Counted from the stretch's first letter, positions 1-10,127 are shown. The stretch: 64,000 bases of DNA from Myroides odoratus DSM 2801 (GCF_000243275.1 NZ_CM001437.1:4213582-4277581), one strand, 5' to 3'. The notes: a model not told the origin generated them from the letters alone. Program-made: numbers and translations.

Positions 1-2586
1 TACATCAAAGAGGACGGAACCCAAGGCGAAATCGATTGGCCATCGATCAATACAACCAACGTTAGCTTCACGTTAGATGCTGATATGTTGACGATTACTG
101 ATTCTGATGGAAATACAGTACAGTTAGACGTGAAGGAAATTGCGAACAATTCGACGTTCATTACGGAATTGACAAATAACGAAGAGTTCATCACAAACTT
201 GACGAGTAACGAAACGTTGATTACTGAGATTGTAAACAAGCTAAAAGGCAAATACGGAAACGTATTCTATGATGTAACAAACAACAAATTCTACTACATC
301 AAAGAGGACGGAACCCAAGGTGAAATCGATTGGTCTTCGATCAATACCACCAACGTTAGCTTCACGTTAGATGCCGATATGTTGACGGTTACCGATTCGG
401 ATGGAAATACAGTACAGTTAGACGTGAAGGAAATTGCGAACAACTCAACGTTCATTACCGAGTTAACGAACAACGAGGAATTTGTAACGGCAATTACCAA
501 CAACAATGAATTTATCACCGAGATCATCAACAAGCTAAAAGGCAAATACGGAAACGTATTCTATGATGTAACAAACAACAAATTCTACTACATCAAAGAG
601 GACGGAACCCAAGGCGAAATCGATTGGTCATCGATCAATACAACCAACGTTAGCTTCACGTTAGATGCTGATATGTTGACGATTACTGATTCTGATGGAA
701 ATACAGTACAGTTAGACGTGAAGGAAATTGCGAACAATTCGACGTTCATTACGGAATTGACAAATAACGAAGAGTTCATCACAAACTTGACGAGTAACGA
801 AACGTTGATTACCGAAATCGTTAATAAGCTGAAAGGCAAATACGGAAACGTATTCTATGATGTAACGAATAACAAATTCTACTACATCAAAGAGGATGGA
901 ACTCAAGGTGAAATTGATTGGTCATCGATCAATACAACCAACGTTAGCTTCACGTTAGATGCTGATATGTTGACGATTACCGATTCTGATGGAAATACAG
1001 TACAGTTAGACGTGAAGGAAATTGCGAACAACTCAACGTTTATTACAGAGTTAACGAACAATGAAGAATTTGTAACTGCAATTACCAACAACAATGAATT
1101 CATCACCGAGATCATCAACAAGCTGAAAGGCAAATACGGAAACGTATTCTATGATGTAACCAATAACAAATTCTACTACATCAAAGAGGACGGAACTCAA
1201 GGCGAAATCGATTGGTCATCAATCAATACAACCAACGTAAGTTTTACGTTGGACGCTGATATGTTGACGATTACCGATTCTGATGGAAATACAGTACAGT
1301 TAGACGTGAAGGAAATTGCGAACAATTCGACGTTCATTACGGAATTGACAAACAATGAAGAGTTCATCACAAACTTGACGAGTAACGAAACGTTGATTAC
1401 TCATATTGTAAACAAGCTGAAAGGCAAATACGGAAACGTATTCTACGATGTAACCAATAACAAATTCTACTACATCAAAGAGGATGGAACTCAAGGCGAA
1501 ATCGATTGGTCTTCGATCAATACCACCAACGTAAGCTTCACTTTAGATGCAGATATGTTGACGATTACTGATTCTGATGGAAATACAGTACAGTTGGATG
1601 TTAAAGAAATCGCGAACAACTCAACGTTTATTACGGAATTGACTAACAACGAAGAGTTCATCACAAACTTGACGAGTAACGAAACGTTGATTACCGAAAT
1701 CGTTAATAAGCTAAAAGGCAAATACGGAAATGTATTCTACGATGTAACGAACAACAAATTCTACTACATCAAAGAGGATGGAACCCAAGGCGAAATCGAT
1801 TGGTCTTCGATCAATACCACCAACGTAAGTTTTACGCTTGACGCTGATATGTTGACGATTACCGATTCTGATGGAAATACAGTACAGTTAGACGTGAAGG
1901 AAATTGCGAACAACTCAACGTTTATTACAGAGTTAACGAACAATGAAGAGTTCATCACAAACTTGACGAGTAACGAAACGTTGATTACTCATATTGTAAA
2001 CAAGCTGAAAGGCAAATACGGAAACGTATTCTACGATGTAACGAACAACAAATTCTACTACATCAAAGAGGATGGAACTCAAGGTGAAATCGATTGGTCA
2101 TCAATCAATACCACCAACGTGAGCTTCACGTTAGACGCTGATATGTTGACGATTACTGATTCTGATGGAAATACAGTACAGTTAGACGTGAAGGAAATTG
2201 CGAACAACTCAACGTTTATTACGGAACTGACAAACAACGAAGAGTTCATCACAAACTTAACGAGTAACGAAACGTTGATTACTCATATTGTAAACAAGCT
2301 GAAAGGCAAATACGGAAACGTATTCTACGATGTGACGAACAATAAATTCTACTACATCAAAGAGGACGGAACTCAAGGTGAAATTGATTGGTCTTCGATC
2401 AATACAACCAACGTAAGTTTTACGCTTGACGCTGATATGTTGACGATTACCGATTCTGATGGAAATACAGTACAGTTAGATGTTAAGGAAATTGCTTCGA
2501 ATACCACTTTTGTCACGGAAGTGATTAACCAATTAAAAGGTAAATACGGAAACGTGTACTATGATGTATCGAATAACAAGTATTTC
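1..2586 (+). repeat. Tandem 294-bp coding repeats (8 full periods plus one 234-bp period)
   Basis: The marker TAC-ATC-AAA-GAG recurs at 1, 295, 589, 883, 1177, 1471, 1765 and 2059, then at 2353 and (as TAT-ATC) 2587. That is eight exact 294-bp periods and one of 234 bp. The units are nearly identical at DNA level, differing mainly at synonymous sites, with three interchangeable variants of the third decapeptide area (ETLITEIV, NEFITEII, ETLITHIV). The final short period lacks 60 bp, exactly two of the three decapeptides. The array continues off the left edge, so total copy number is unknown. Confidence 0.95.
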
Positions 2587-3525
2587 TATATCAAAGAGGA
2601 TGGAACGAAAGAAGAAGTTGATTTAGGAAGCACAACCTTAGCTGGAGACGTAACTGGAGCAACAGGAGCAACAACTTTGTCTAAAATCCAAGGTAACCCT
2701 GTAAGTGCCACAACAGTTGCAGATGGACAAGCTTTAGTGTTTGATGGAACCTCTTGGGTACCTGGTACACCAGAAGTTGATGTTACTAAGATTACAGCAG
2801 GTAAAGAGTTAAAATCGGATGCGTCAATCACAGTAACAGATGGTACAGGAGCGCTATTAAAAGAAGCGAGTATTAAGGTTGCAGATGATGGAATAACAAC
2901 TGCACATATCAAAGATGGAACAATCCTACTAGAAGATATGGCTAGATCTCTTTCACCAAATCAAGTGTTAGTGACAAATGGAAGCAATATTCCAAGCTGG
3001 GCTGATCAATCTTTACTATCAGCTTCACCATGGTTGGTACAAGGTTCATCTACTATAGCGACATTGAATACACAAAATATTTACCAAACAGGTACGATTG
3101 CTATTGGAGCCAGTCAGATTCCTGCTACAGAAACGACAGCTAAGTTATTTGTAGCTGGAGATGTCGTGACAACAGGGAAGTATTTTACAACCAATGCGGT
3201 ATATGCGGATTACGTATTTGAAAAGTATTTTACAGGTAGCTCAGATATCAAGCTGACATACAAATTTAATACACTAACTGATATCGCAAGATTCGTTAAA
3301 GAGAACCATCACTTACCAGGTGTTACACCAATCAGTAAGTTAAATAAAAACGAAAGTGGTTATGGATTTGATTTAACCAATCTTTCTGTTGAGTTATTAG
3401 AAAAAGTGGAAGAATTATTCCTACATACAATCGAACAACAAGACCAAATTGATCAATTGAAAAAAGAACAAACGACAGTCTTAGAACGATTAGAAAAATT
3501 GGAGAAATTAATGGAGAAAAAATAA
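1..3525 (+). CDS. Repeat-rich exported fibre-like protein, 5' end outside window
   Basis: The reading frame is open from base 1, so the N-terminus lies upstream; 1174 residues are visible. Residues 1-862 are a tandem array of 98-residue units, each with a SFTLDADMLTITDSDGN strand region, three decapeptides of pattern NNxxFITxLT, and a GKYGNVFYDVTNNKFYYI segment. After the array come a low-complexity Gly/Thr/Ala segment, a region with TTAHIKDGTI, and a C-terminal ENHHLPGV segment followed by a Glu/Lys/Gln-rich coiled coil (about residues 1120-1174). That ending resembles the tail-fibre-like C-termini common in Bacteroidota surface proteins. I infer an elongated, probably oligomeric surface or fibre protein. 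No T9SS sorting domain is recognisable. The protein at 23831-25072 is a paralogue and suggests the missing N-terminus: a signal peptide plus a GVLLPRVEL-type module. It is first in an apparent operon reaching 13033. Function is unknown. Confidence 0.85.
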   Translation, partial: YIKEDGTQGEIDWPSINTTNVSFTLDADMLTITDSDGNTVQLDVKEIANNSTFITELTNNEEFITNLTSNETLITEIVNKLKGKYGNVFYDVTNNKFYYIKEDGTQGEIDWSSINTTNVSFTLDADMLTVTDSDGNTVQLDVKEIANNSTFITELTNNEEFVTAITNNNEFITEIINKLKGKYGNVFYDVTNNKFYYIKEDGTQGEIDWSSINTTNVSFTLDADMLTITDSDGNTVQLDVKEIANNSTFITELTNNEEFITNLTSNETLITEIVNKLKGKYGNVFYDVTNNKFYYIKEDGTQGEIDWSSINTTNVSFTLDADMLTITDSDGNTVQLDVKEIANNSTFITELTNNEEFVTAITNNNEFITEIINKLKGKYGNVFYDVTNNKFYYIKEDGTQGEIDWSSINTTNVSFTLDADMLTITDSDGNTVQLDVKEIANNSTFITELTNNEEFITNLTSNETLITHIVNKLKGKYGNVFYDVTNNKFYYIKEDGTQGEIDWSSINTTNVSFTLDADMLTITDSDGNTVQLDVKEIANNSTFITELTNNEEFITNLTSNETLITEIVNKLKGKYGNVFYDVTNNKFYYIKEDGTQGEIDWSSINTTNVSFTLDADMLTITDSDGNTVQLDVKEIANNSTFITELTNNEEFITNLTSNETLITHIVNKLKGKYGNVFYDVTNNKFYYIKEDGTQGEIDWSSINTTNVSFTLDADMLTITDSDGNTVQLDVKEIANNSTFITELTNNEEFITNLTSNETLITHIVNKLKGKYGNVFYDVTNNKFYYIKEDGTQGEIDWSSINTTNVSFTLDADMLTITDSDGNTVQLDVKEIASNTTFVTEVINQLKGKYGNVYYDVSNNKYFYIKEDGTKEEVDLGSTTLAGDVTGATGATTLSKIQGNPVSATTVADGQALVFDGTSWVPGTPEVDVTKITAGKELKSDASITVTDGTGALLKEASIKVADDGITTAHIKDGTILLEDMARSLSPNQVLVTNGSNIPSWADQSLLSASPWLVQGSSTIATLNTQNIYQTGTIAIGASQIPATETTAKLFVAGDVVTTGKYFTTNAVYADYVFEKYFTGSSDIKLTYKFNTLTDIARFVKENHHLPGVTPISKLNKNESGYGFDLTNLSVELLEKVEELFLHTIEQQDQIDQLKKEQTTVLERLEKLEKLMEKK

Positions 3526-3544
3526 GCAACATCAGTAACAATAT

Positions 3545-3570
3545 CCTTGCTGAAAGCGATTTCAGCAGGG
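3545..3570 (+). other. Intercistronic hairpin without T-tract
   Basis: An 11-bp stem (CCTTGCTGAAA pairing with TTTCAGCAGGG, one G.U) with a 4-nt GCGA loop sits in the 64-bp gap between the repeat-protein gene and the next gene. A-rich sequence, not a T-tract, follows, so it is not a standard intrinsic terminator. It may be an RNA-processing or stability element that sets relative expression within the operon. Confidence 0.5.
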
Positions 3571-3589
3571 ATTTAAAAAAGAAAAATGT

Positions 3590-6500
3590 ATGAAAAAAGT
3601 ATATTTAATAATGTTTTTCCTATGTTCTATGTTGGTTATGGCTCAAACTCCAGGCGGAGTAACTGGAACAACCATAGAATATTGGTTAAAAGCAGATGAA
3701 TTGACAACGACACCGATACATGATGGGGATGATGTATCGATTTGGATGGATAAATCAGGAAATACAAGACATTTTACGAATACTACAGGTTATTACCCTA
3801 GATTTATTAAATCGGCAATAAACTTCCAGCCCGCTGTGGAGTTTTACAATGACGAAGATGTTGCCGATGCGAATAATCAAAAACGAAGATTGGAAACCGT
3901 TGGGAATTTCCAGATGGATCCCGCAAAATCGTATTTTGTGATTTGGATTTCTCGTTTGGAAAATGAATCTTTTTCTGGATCTTTAAAATATGCACCTGTA
4001 TTTACGTTAAATACAGCATCGAACGGAGATAACTTTGGTTGGACAGCAGGTACTGGACCAACGGCTCAACGCTTGTGGCATGAGATTCGAGGGACTTCTT
4101 ATACCCACAGTAATGAGGGGAATATTTACGGTATTGGAGTTGCTATGATGCCCAATGACCGAGCAACACCTCAGAGTCAAATCCTAAATGGATTAGCGAG
4201 TACCTCAACCATGGCAGGACGAACACTAACCACTGGTCAGACAAAAAGTGTGATTGGAGGTGCTAGTACAGGGGCAACAAATCCATATTTTTACTATGGA
4301 GAAATCATGGAAGTTATTGTATTGTCAAAAGCAGCAGGCTCGGTTTTAACTGCAGATGAATTGCGTAAAATCAATACACATTTTGCAATTAAATACGGAG
4401 TTAGTGTTGGACCTGCTTCACCTAATTATATCTTGTCTAATGGTACAGTGGTGTACAGCAGTGTATTACCAGGGTACTATGATTATGCAAAAGATATTTT
4501 TGGTATCGCTAGAGATGACCAAAGTGGATTGTATCAAAAGCAAGCTATGAGTACAGACAATCCAGTACTAGCAGTATCTCTCGGTGATTTTCAGGAAACC
4601 AATGCTGAAAATACTTCAACATTACCAGATAAAAATGCGTTGATGTTTGGAGGTAATGGACTAGAAGGAAATCAACCGTATGCACATTTAGCAGGAACAG
4701 CCTTTATGAACTATACCTTACAGGTACATACAGATCCTGTTACTGGAGTGGTAAAACAAGAAAAATTAACGACTTTATTTAACTATAAACTTAAGGCCAA
4801 AGCAACAGGGCAGAGCTCTTATACGGTGAATGCCCGTATAGGAATTGGAACTTGGTTGTTGGTAAGTGCCAATCCAAATTTCCCTCCAAGTCAGTCGCGC
4901 ATTTACAAAGTAGTAGATGGAGTGGCCAAAAACGTGGTCATTAACGATGGGGATTATATTGGATTTACGTCTGAATTTGTTGCTCCTGGTGGAGTAAGCA
5001 ACGGACTGAGAATGTGGTTGAATGCGTCGAAGAAAAATACCATTACGGTAGATAGTCGAGGAGAGGTGGTAAACTGGGTAGATCACTCGGGGATGGGAAC
5101 AACCTATAGAAAAAGAGGAGCAAATGGATCTGCACCTTTATACTTAGACGCTGAAGAGCAAACAAACTTTCACCCAACACCTTATTTCCGTAAGTGGGAA
5201 GATTATATGATCACGGATAAAGCGGCCATGTCGAAGGCTGTGCCTGAGGATGTTGCTTTTTATGCGGTAGTAAATCACGATTTTGAAAGTTCATCAAGAT
5301 CTTATTTTATTGGATTTGGTCAACAGACAATCGGAACTAATGCCAGAAGACCATCTTTTGGTGTATATAAAGGAGGTTCGAATAATGTCGATGGATTAGG
5401 ACGTATCGGTTCTTCGGGATTAACCAATAGTCCAAGCCGTCTGTTTAATACAGGAGCAACAACGATTGCTGGGTATCACTGGAAGGTAGGAACAAATGTT
5501 ACCTTTGAGTTTGATGGTGGACATTCCGAAACAGTAAACCATAAATATACCAACGTGTTGATGAACGGACCTGGGATGTTAGGACTAGGGAGTTCCTCTA
5601 AAAGCTACACCTTAAAAGGGATGATGCCTGAGGTAATTTTATATGAAGGAGCATTAACGGCTAATGAAAAATCGAGAATCAACTCTTATTTAGGAATCAA
5701 ATATGCCATTACAATCAAGTTAGGAACGTTTGGCTCCGAGAATTTCAACTATTTACTTTCCGATAATACATCCATTTGGAATGGTAATGATGCATCACAT
5801 AGAAATTTCCATCACAATGTGGCGTCTGTTGTACGTGATGATGATGCCGATTTGTACAACTACCAATCAAAATCAACCGATTTAGGTTCGATTGTCCACA
5901 TGGGAGTGGGAACTAAGTTAGGGAATGATCCTGAATTAGGCGTCATTAAAAATGATAGAACGGCATTAACTTGGGGGCATAATAATGGAGCATTAACGCG
6001 TTTCTCTTTTGCTGGAAATCAAACGATTTGTGGAGAAATGGATTCCAAATTAAGTGGTAGAATCTGGATGGTCGATAATACAGAATTCGATCAGAGTGTT
6101 CTTGTACGCGCAGCAGATTCACAATTCCCTTTCAATGGACCCAACTGGCAAGTATTCTTGTTGGTTGCAGATTCTCCAGGTAAATTAACAGCTAACCAAT
6201 GGGACCGCGTTATTCCAATGGAATACTTATACGATGGACACCAAGTGAATTATAAATTCCCGAAAGACCAATTCACCTATTTTACATTTGCAGCAAAAGC
6301 ATTGCCAGGAATATGTGAATCGTGCGATTTCAGTGGCGTAAAACGATTAGAATTTACAAAGAATAGTTGGGCAAAAGGAGCCACTGCTCAAACATTTAAT
6401 TTAGGAGATGGATTTACAGCTGATGTAAAAGTAACCGTAGAGACACCTTCTTCTTTGAGAAGCCGTTACCCTCGACCTTCAACGTACCGCTCTTTAAGAG

Positions 6501-8113
6501 AATACAGAAGAAGAGGTTCAGGGGATAAGAAAATGGTGACCGAAGTTGTGCTCAAACAGCATGGTTCTTTAAAAGCAGCAGCGAGTTCATTTGAAATTTT
6601 TGAAGTTGACCGCTATGGCCATCGCTATAGTAATATCGAAGTATATGGAGTTTGTGGAGCGGGAATCGTCATGCCAAATCTAAGTTATGTTTCTGCTAAA
6701 CCAACCTATAAAATTGAAGAAAATAGAGCAAAAGGAAATAAATCATCAAGTTATGCTTCGCCTAAAGGAAGAATGTATGTGGAATTTGATGTTCCTGTAG
6801 AGAAAATCTATGTTGTTCATACGTTTACAGGTAAAAATGGTGCTGGAAATATGCGTATGGGAATAGGCCCTATGGATTTCTATTGTTTACCTCCATTACC
6901 AGAACCAAATGAAGAAGGATTAATCTTCACCAAACAAGGTCCACCAGAAATGTTACTTTGTGAAGAGGCAACGTATACGTTCCGCATTGCAAATACAAAC
7001 TGTGCGCCGTACAAGGTGAATTTCTCTGATGTATTACCTGCAGGGATGAAATGGGTAGGTGAGTCGTTGTCAATTGATGATACTGCAGTTGCTCAAGCAA
7101 CGATTAACGCGTATGCACAAAGCAGTACACTTGATATTCAAAACATAGAAGTACCAGGTACATCCACCTTGACCTTTCGAGCGAAAGCTATTTTTGACCT
7201 TGATGCACCAGCAGGAGTATATGAAAACAGAGGAAAACTGAGTTATCAACCGCTTGATGGTCCAGCTAGAACAGTAGAATTGCTGAGTTGTGATCGCTTG
7301 TCTACGGGATGCGAACCAACGCGTACGTTAGCAACAGGAGACCCAACAGCAAGACCTTTACCTATAGAGGTAGTAAGTGCATTAACAGATAAAGGATGTT
7401 ATGTTGAAAATGATGTTGTTACGGTAGCTGTTAAAGTGAAAAATCCAAATGCATTTAGCATTCAGGATATGATGTCAGAATTCAATTTTAATGAAGAATT
7501 TACGTATGTAAATAATTCCTTGACTTCTGCATCCCTGAGTTTTGGAGGTTCAGTGATTGTGGATACTTCTGAATTGGGTAGTTTAATCATCGAAGATTTT
7601 GTACTCCCTCCAGGAGAACATACACTGACATTCAAAGTGAAAGCACCAAATCGCGCAGGAATCGTTATGGAAGATATTGATCCGCTTAATCCTGCTTTAG
7701 GACAAAGAGAATCACCCTTGTATATTGATTTTGAATTGTTGAATGAATCGGATGATTTGTGTTTAAATAGCACAACATCAGAAGTATATGGGTCTTTGGA
7801 GGTTGAGTACTGTACTGTTTGTTATTACGATCCAGTAGAAGGAGATAGTGGAAATATATTGGATTCATCAGGCTATTTGGCTATTACGACGTTAAACAGA
7901 CCGGATAAAACATGGATTCCGAATCGAGGAAATGCCTTCATGGTACTAGAATCAAAAACAAAAGGATTTGTCATTACGCGTTTGACTACGGTTCAAATCG
8001 AAAGACTAAGTCCAGTGGAAGGTATGCTGGTATATGATACAACAATCAATTGTCTGAAGATGTATAACGGAACCAATTGGGGCTGTTTAGATCAAGGATG
8101 TGTAGATGAATAG
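3590..8113 (+). CDS. Large exported surface protein with two lectin-like domains and DUF11-like repeats
   Basis: 1507 residues. A signal peptide (MKKVYLIMFFLCSMLVMAQ) is followed by two related domains at about residues 25-270 and 470-705. Each opens with a W-L-x-A motif and a W-x-D-x-SG motif (WMDKSGN, WVDHSGM), typical of concanavalin/LamG-like modules of Bacteroidota surface proteins (possibly the DUF8202 type). Two DUF11-like beta-sandwich stretches lie around residues 1115-1400. The last 60 residues (KGFVITRL, GMLVYDTT, MYNGTNWGCL) form a small module also found in three neighbouring proteins. No CHU_C-type T9SS domain is seen, so the route across the outer membrane is unclear. It lies 64 bp after the repeat protein and 69 bp before the next gene on the same strand. 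A role in adhesion or surface-layer assembly is inferred; no enzyme motif was recognised. Confidence 0.85.
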   Translation: MKKVYLIMFFLCSMLVMAQTPGGVTGTTIEYWLKADELTTTPIHDGDDVSIWMDKSGNTRHFTNTTGYYPRFIKSAINFQPAVEFYNDEDVADANNQKRRLETVGNFQMDPAKSYFVIWISRLENESFSGSLKYAPVFTLNTASNGDNFGWTAGTGPTAQRLWHEIRGTSYTHSNEGNIYGIGVAMMPNDRATPQSQILNGLASTSTMAGRTLTTGQTKSVIGGASTGATNPYFYYGEIMEVIVLSKAAGSVLTADELRKINTHFAIKYGVSVGPASPNYILSNGTVVYSSVLPGYYDYAKDIFGIARDDQSGLYQKQAMSTDNPVLAVSLGDFQETNAENTSTLPDKNALMFGGNGLEGNQPYAHLAGTAFMNYTLQVHTDPVTGVVKQEKLTTLFNYKLKAKATGQSSYTVNARIGIGTWLLVSANPNFPPSQSRIYKVVDGVAKNVVINDGDYIGFTSEFVAPGGVSNGLRMWLNASKKNTITVDSRGEVVNWVDHSGMGTTYRKRGANGSAPLYLDAEEQTNFHPTPYFRKWEDYMITDKAAMSKAVPEDVAFYAVVNHDFESSSRSYFIGFGQQTIGTNARRPSFGVYKGGSNNVDGLGRIGSSGLTNSPSRLFNTGATTIAGYHWKVGTNVTFEFDGGHSETVNHKYTNVLMNGPGMLGLGSSSKSYTLKGMMPEVILYEGALTANEKSRINSYLGIKYAITIKLGTFGSENFNYLLSDNTSIWNGNDASHRNFHHNVASVVRDDDADLYNYQSKSTDLGSIVHMGVGTKLGNDPELGVIKNDRTALTWGHNNGALTRFSFAGNQTICGEMDSKLSGRIWMVDNTEFDQSVLVRAADSQFPFNGPNWQVFLLVADSPGKLTANQWDRVIPMEYLYDGHQVNYKFPKDQFTYFTFAAKALPGICESCDFSGVKRLEFTKNSWAKGATAQTFNLGDGFTADVKVTVETPSSLRSRYPRPSTYRSLREYRRRGSGDKKMVTEVVLKQHGSLKAAASSFEIFEVDRYGHRYSNIEVYGVCGAGIVMPNLSYVSAKPTYKIEENRAKGNKSSSYASPKGRMYVEFDVPVEKIYVVHTFTGKNGAGNMRMGIGPMDFYCLPPLPEPNEEGLIFTKQGPPEMLLCEEATYTFRIANTNCAPYKVNFSDVLPAGMKWVGESLSIDDTAVAQATINAYAQSSTLDIQNIEVPGTSTLTFRAKAIFDLDAPAGVYENRGKLSYQPLDGPARTVELLSCDRLSTGCEPTRTLATGDPTARPLPIEVVSALTDKGCYVENDVVTVAVKVKNPNAFSIQDMMSEFNFNEEFTYVNNSLTSASLSFGGSVIVDTSELGSLIIEDFVLPPGEHTLTFKVKAPNRAGIVMEDIDPLNPALGQRESPLYIDFELLNESDDLCLNSTTSEVYGSLEVEYCTVCYYDPVEGDSGNILDSSGYLAITTLNRPDKTWIPNRGNAFMVLESKTKGFVITRLTTVQIERLSPVEGMLVYDTTINCLKMYNGTNWGCLDQGCVDE

Positions 8114-8122
8114 TTAATCACT

Positions 8123-8162
8123 GTGGAAAAGGGAAGGAACACAAGTGAATTCCTTTTTCCAC
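8123..8162 (+). other. Intercistronic hairpin without T-tract
   Basis: GTGGAAAAGGGAA pairs with TTCCTTTTTCCAC (13 bp, one G.U) around a 14-nt loop, directly after the 1507-residue gene and before the next gene of the same operon. No T-tract follows the right arm, so full termination is unlikely. It is the second such hairpin in this operon. Confidence 0.5.
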
Positions 8163-8182
8163 TACTCTAAATTTGAATTGCT

Positions 8183-8731
8183 ATGACAAATATTATAAAT
8201 AAATCATTCTTTTTCTTTATCCTCTGCTCTTGCTTGAGTATTACTTCAGCGATAGGACAAACAGCTATAGGAAAAAAAATGGTCGAAGGAAGCGATGTAA
8301 TCCTCGATTTTAAAACCAATGATAATAGAGGGATCATCTTGCCTTGGGTAACGGGAGCACAACAAGTGACTACACCAGTTGGAGGTACTTTAATTTTCGA
8401 TTCGAGTGATAAAAAAGTAAAATATTATAAAGGAGGCACGGAGTCCACTTGGGTTGATTTATCTATCCAAGAGGGGAATGTCGACTTAGGTATGCAACAA
8501 CCCTTTGCTGAAGATGCAACCGTGACACCGTCTGTTTTAGGAAGCCGCACTTCAACCGCATCTGGGGTTCTTGTTTTAGAATCGAACAGTAAAGCGATGG
8601 TTTTACCAAAAATGGAAAGCCCACATTTGAATATTTTAAGCCCAAAAGCCGGAACGATGGCATTTGATACGGTGTCAAAAATGTTGTGCATTTTTAATGG
8701 AAAAGAATGGTCTTTTTGGAAAGTCAAATGA
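8183..8731 (+). CDS. Small exported protein made of two tail-fibre-head-like modules
   Basis: 182 residues with a signal peptide ending near SAIGQ. The mature part is almost entirely two copies of one module. Copy 1 has RGIILPWV, GGTLIFDSS and a Trp near STWVDL; copy 2 has KAMVLPKM, GTMAFDTV and NGKEWSFW at the C-terminus. The same module ends the preceding 1507-residue protein and begins the protein at 23831. No catalytic motif or sorting domain was recognised. It lies between the large surface protein and the CHU_C carrier in the same operon, so I infer a structural cap or adaptor of the same surface assembly. The role is a hypothesis; the gene itself looks real (signal peptide, same operon, start 69 bp after the upstream stop). 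Confidence 0.75.
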   Translation: MTNIINKSFFFFILCSCLSITSAIGQTAIGKKMVEGSDVILDFKTNDNRGIILPWVTGAQQVTTPVGGTLIFDSSDKKVKYYKGGTESTWVDLSIQEGNVDLGMQQPFAEDATVTPSVLGSRTSTASGVLVLESNSKAMVLPKMESPHLNILSPKAGTMAFDTVSKMLCIFNGKEWSFWKVK

Positions 8732-8787
8732 GGATATTTCCTTGAAAATTTGGTAAAAACAGCACGTACAGTTTAAAATTCTAGAAC

Positions 8788-10116
8788 ATGAAAAAGACAA
8801 AGTATACGATAGGACTCGCCCTTGGCCTTTTGGCAGGAGGTATAGTTCAAGCCCAAAATACAGCGCAACAGGTAATGGTCAACACAGGAGTAATGTTTGT
8901 GGCATCTGATGAAACACTCGCTACTCGTTTTGACTTTACCAATACAGCGGAAGGCAAAGTAATTAACGATGGAACAGTCTACTTTTTTCGAAATTTTAAT
9001 AACGATGGTCACTATGGTTATAGTGGCAGCAAAAGTAGAGCTACGAATAACAGTAAAGCCGTTTTTAAGCGATATGAAGGCGAAGAAGGGGTTCAACTGA
9101 TTAGTGGTAATGCATTCTCTCAATTTTATAATGTCGAATTAGATAACAGTAAACCAGAGGTTGCTTTTGACCTTAAAAATAACATGGATGTTTTTGGTAC
9201 ACTGGAGTTTAAAGAGGGAATTGTAAAAGTAGATGAATCGTTTAATCCTATAACAGAAGGATCTTACGGTATGTTGACGTTCCATGAAGGCGCAATTGCT
9301 TCTAGTGCAAGTGATCGTTCACATGCAGAAGGAAAGGTTGAGAAAATAGGCAATGAACGATTTGAATTCCCCATTGGAGATCAAACGTATTTTCGACAAG
9401 CAATCATTAGCGCGCCTAAGAGCAACACAGATGCTGTTGTAGCGGAATATCGATTCAATGATACAGCGTTCTTTGAAACGCATAAAACCGCGACAGGTGT
9501 TGTGAAAGAGGTAAACAACAGAGAATATTGGAAATTAGAAGGGAAGTCCAAAGAGGTAGAAACGGTTATTTTGAGCTTAAGCTGGGATGAACGTACCACC
9601 TTACCTTCTATATTGACCGATGTGGAACGAGAGCTTCATATTCTTCGTTGGGATGAAAAGCAACAGCTCTGGGTAGATGAAGGCGGAGTAGTAGATATGT
9701 CAACGCAGACCGTTTCTACACCAGCAAAAATTAAAAATTATGGATACTTCACTTTAGGAACGGTAAAAGACGATTGGATTTTAGAAGGAGATATAGTCAT
9801 TTATAACTTAGTAACACCTGATGGGGATGGTAAAAATGATTATTTCATCATAGATAACATCCGTAAATATCCGAATAATCGAGTGGAAATTTACAACCGT
9901 TGGGGAGTGAAAGTATATGAAACAACGGGATATGATCCAAATGGAGATGGAAGTATGAATGTATTTAATGGATATTCAGAAGGTAAAATTACAGTCGATA
10001 AAAAGAAAAAATTACCAAGCGGAACGTACTACTATATTGTGACATACGAACATACCGATGCAAATGGTAGTCGCATGATTAAGAAAGCGGCTAACTTACA
10101 TTTAGAGACCAATTAA
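8788..10116 (+). CDS. T9SS type B (CHU_C / gliding motility-associated C-terminal domain) surface protein
   Basis: 442 residues. An N-terminal signal peptide (to about VQAQ) precedes a beta-rich region with many short strands and Asn/Gly turns (residues 25-330). A C-terminal domain of about 105 residues contains VTPDGDGKNDYF, VEIYNRWGVKVYET, FNGYSEGK and LPSGTYYYIVTYE. This is the CHU_C/TIGR04131 signature that targets proteins through type IX secretion (type B domain), here ending close to the C-terminus as expected. The next two genes encode PorP/SprF and an OmpA-type protein, the usual partners of type B substrates, only 11 bp apart. It is the only protein of this operon with a recognisable T9SS domain, so it may anchor or carry the others to the surface (inference). 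Confidence 0.9.
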   Translation: MKKTKYTIGLALGLLAGGIVQAQNTAQQVMVNTGVMFVASDETLATRFDFTNTAEGKVINDGTVYFFRNFNNDGHYGYSGSKSRATNNSKAVFKRYEGEEGVQLISGNAFSQFYNVELDNSKPEVAFDLKNNMDVFGTLEFKEGIVKVDESFNPITEGSYGMLTFHEGAIASSASDRSHAEGKVEKIGNERFEFPIGDQTYFRQAIISAPKSNTDAVVAEYRFNDTAFFETHKTATGVVKEVNNREYWKLEGKSKEVETVILSLSWDERTTLPSILTDVERELHILRWDEKQQLWVDEGGVVDMSTQTVSTPAKIKNYGYFTLGTVKDDWILEGDIVIYNLVTPDGDGKNDYFIIDNIRKYPNNRVEIYNRWGVKVYETTGYDPNGDGSMNVFNGYSEGKITVDKKKKLPSGTYYYIVTYEHTDANGSRMIKKAANLHLETN

Positions 10117-10127
10117 ACCACAAAAAC

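Noticed and set aside
294..1958. Series of minus-strand ORFs of 64-83 codons within the repeat array
   Set aside because: They recur once per 294-bp unit because the array is repetitive; they are antisense shadows of the plus-strand repeat protein with no start signals or independent support.
1..2586. CRISPR-like periodic repeat
   Set aside because: The period is 294 bp, continuous and coding in one frame, with no spacer variation of the CRISPR type and no cas genes.
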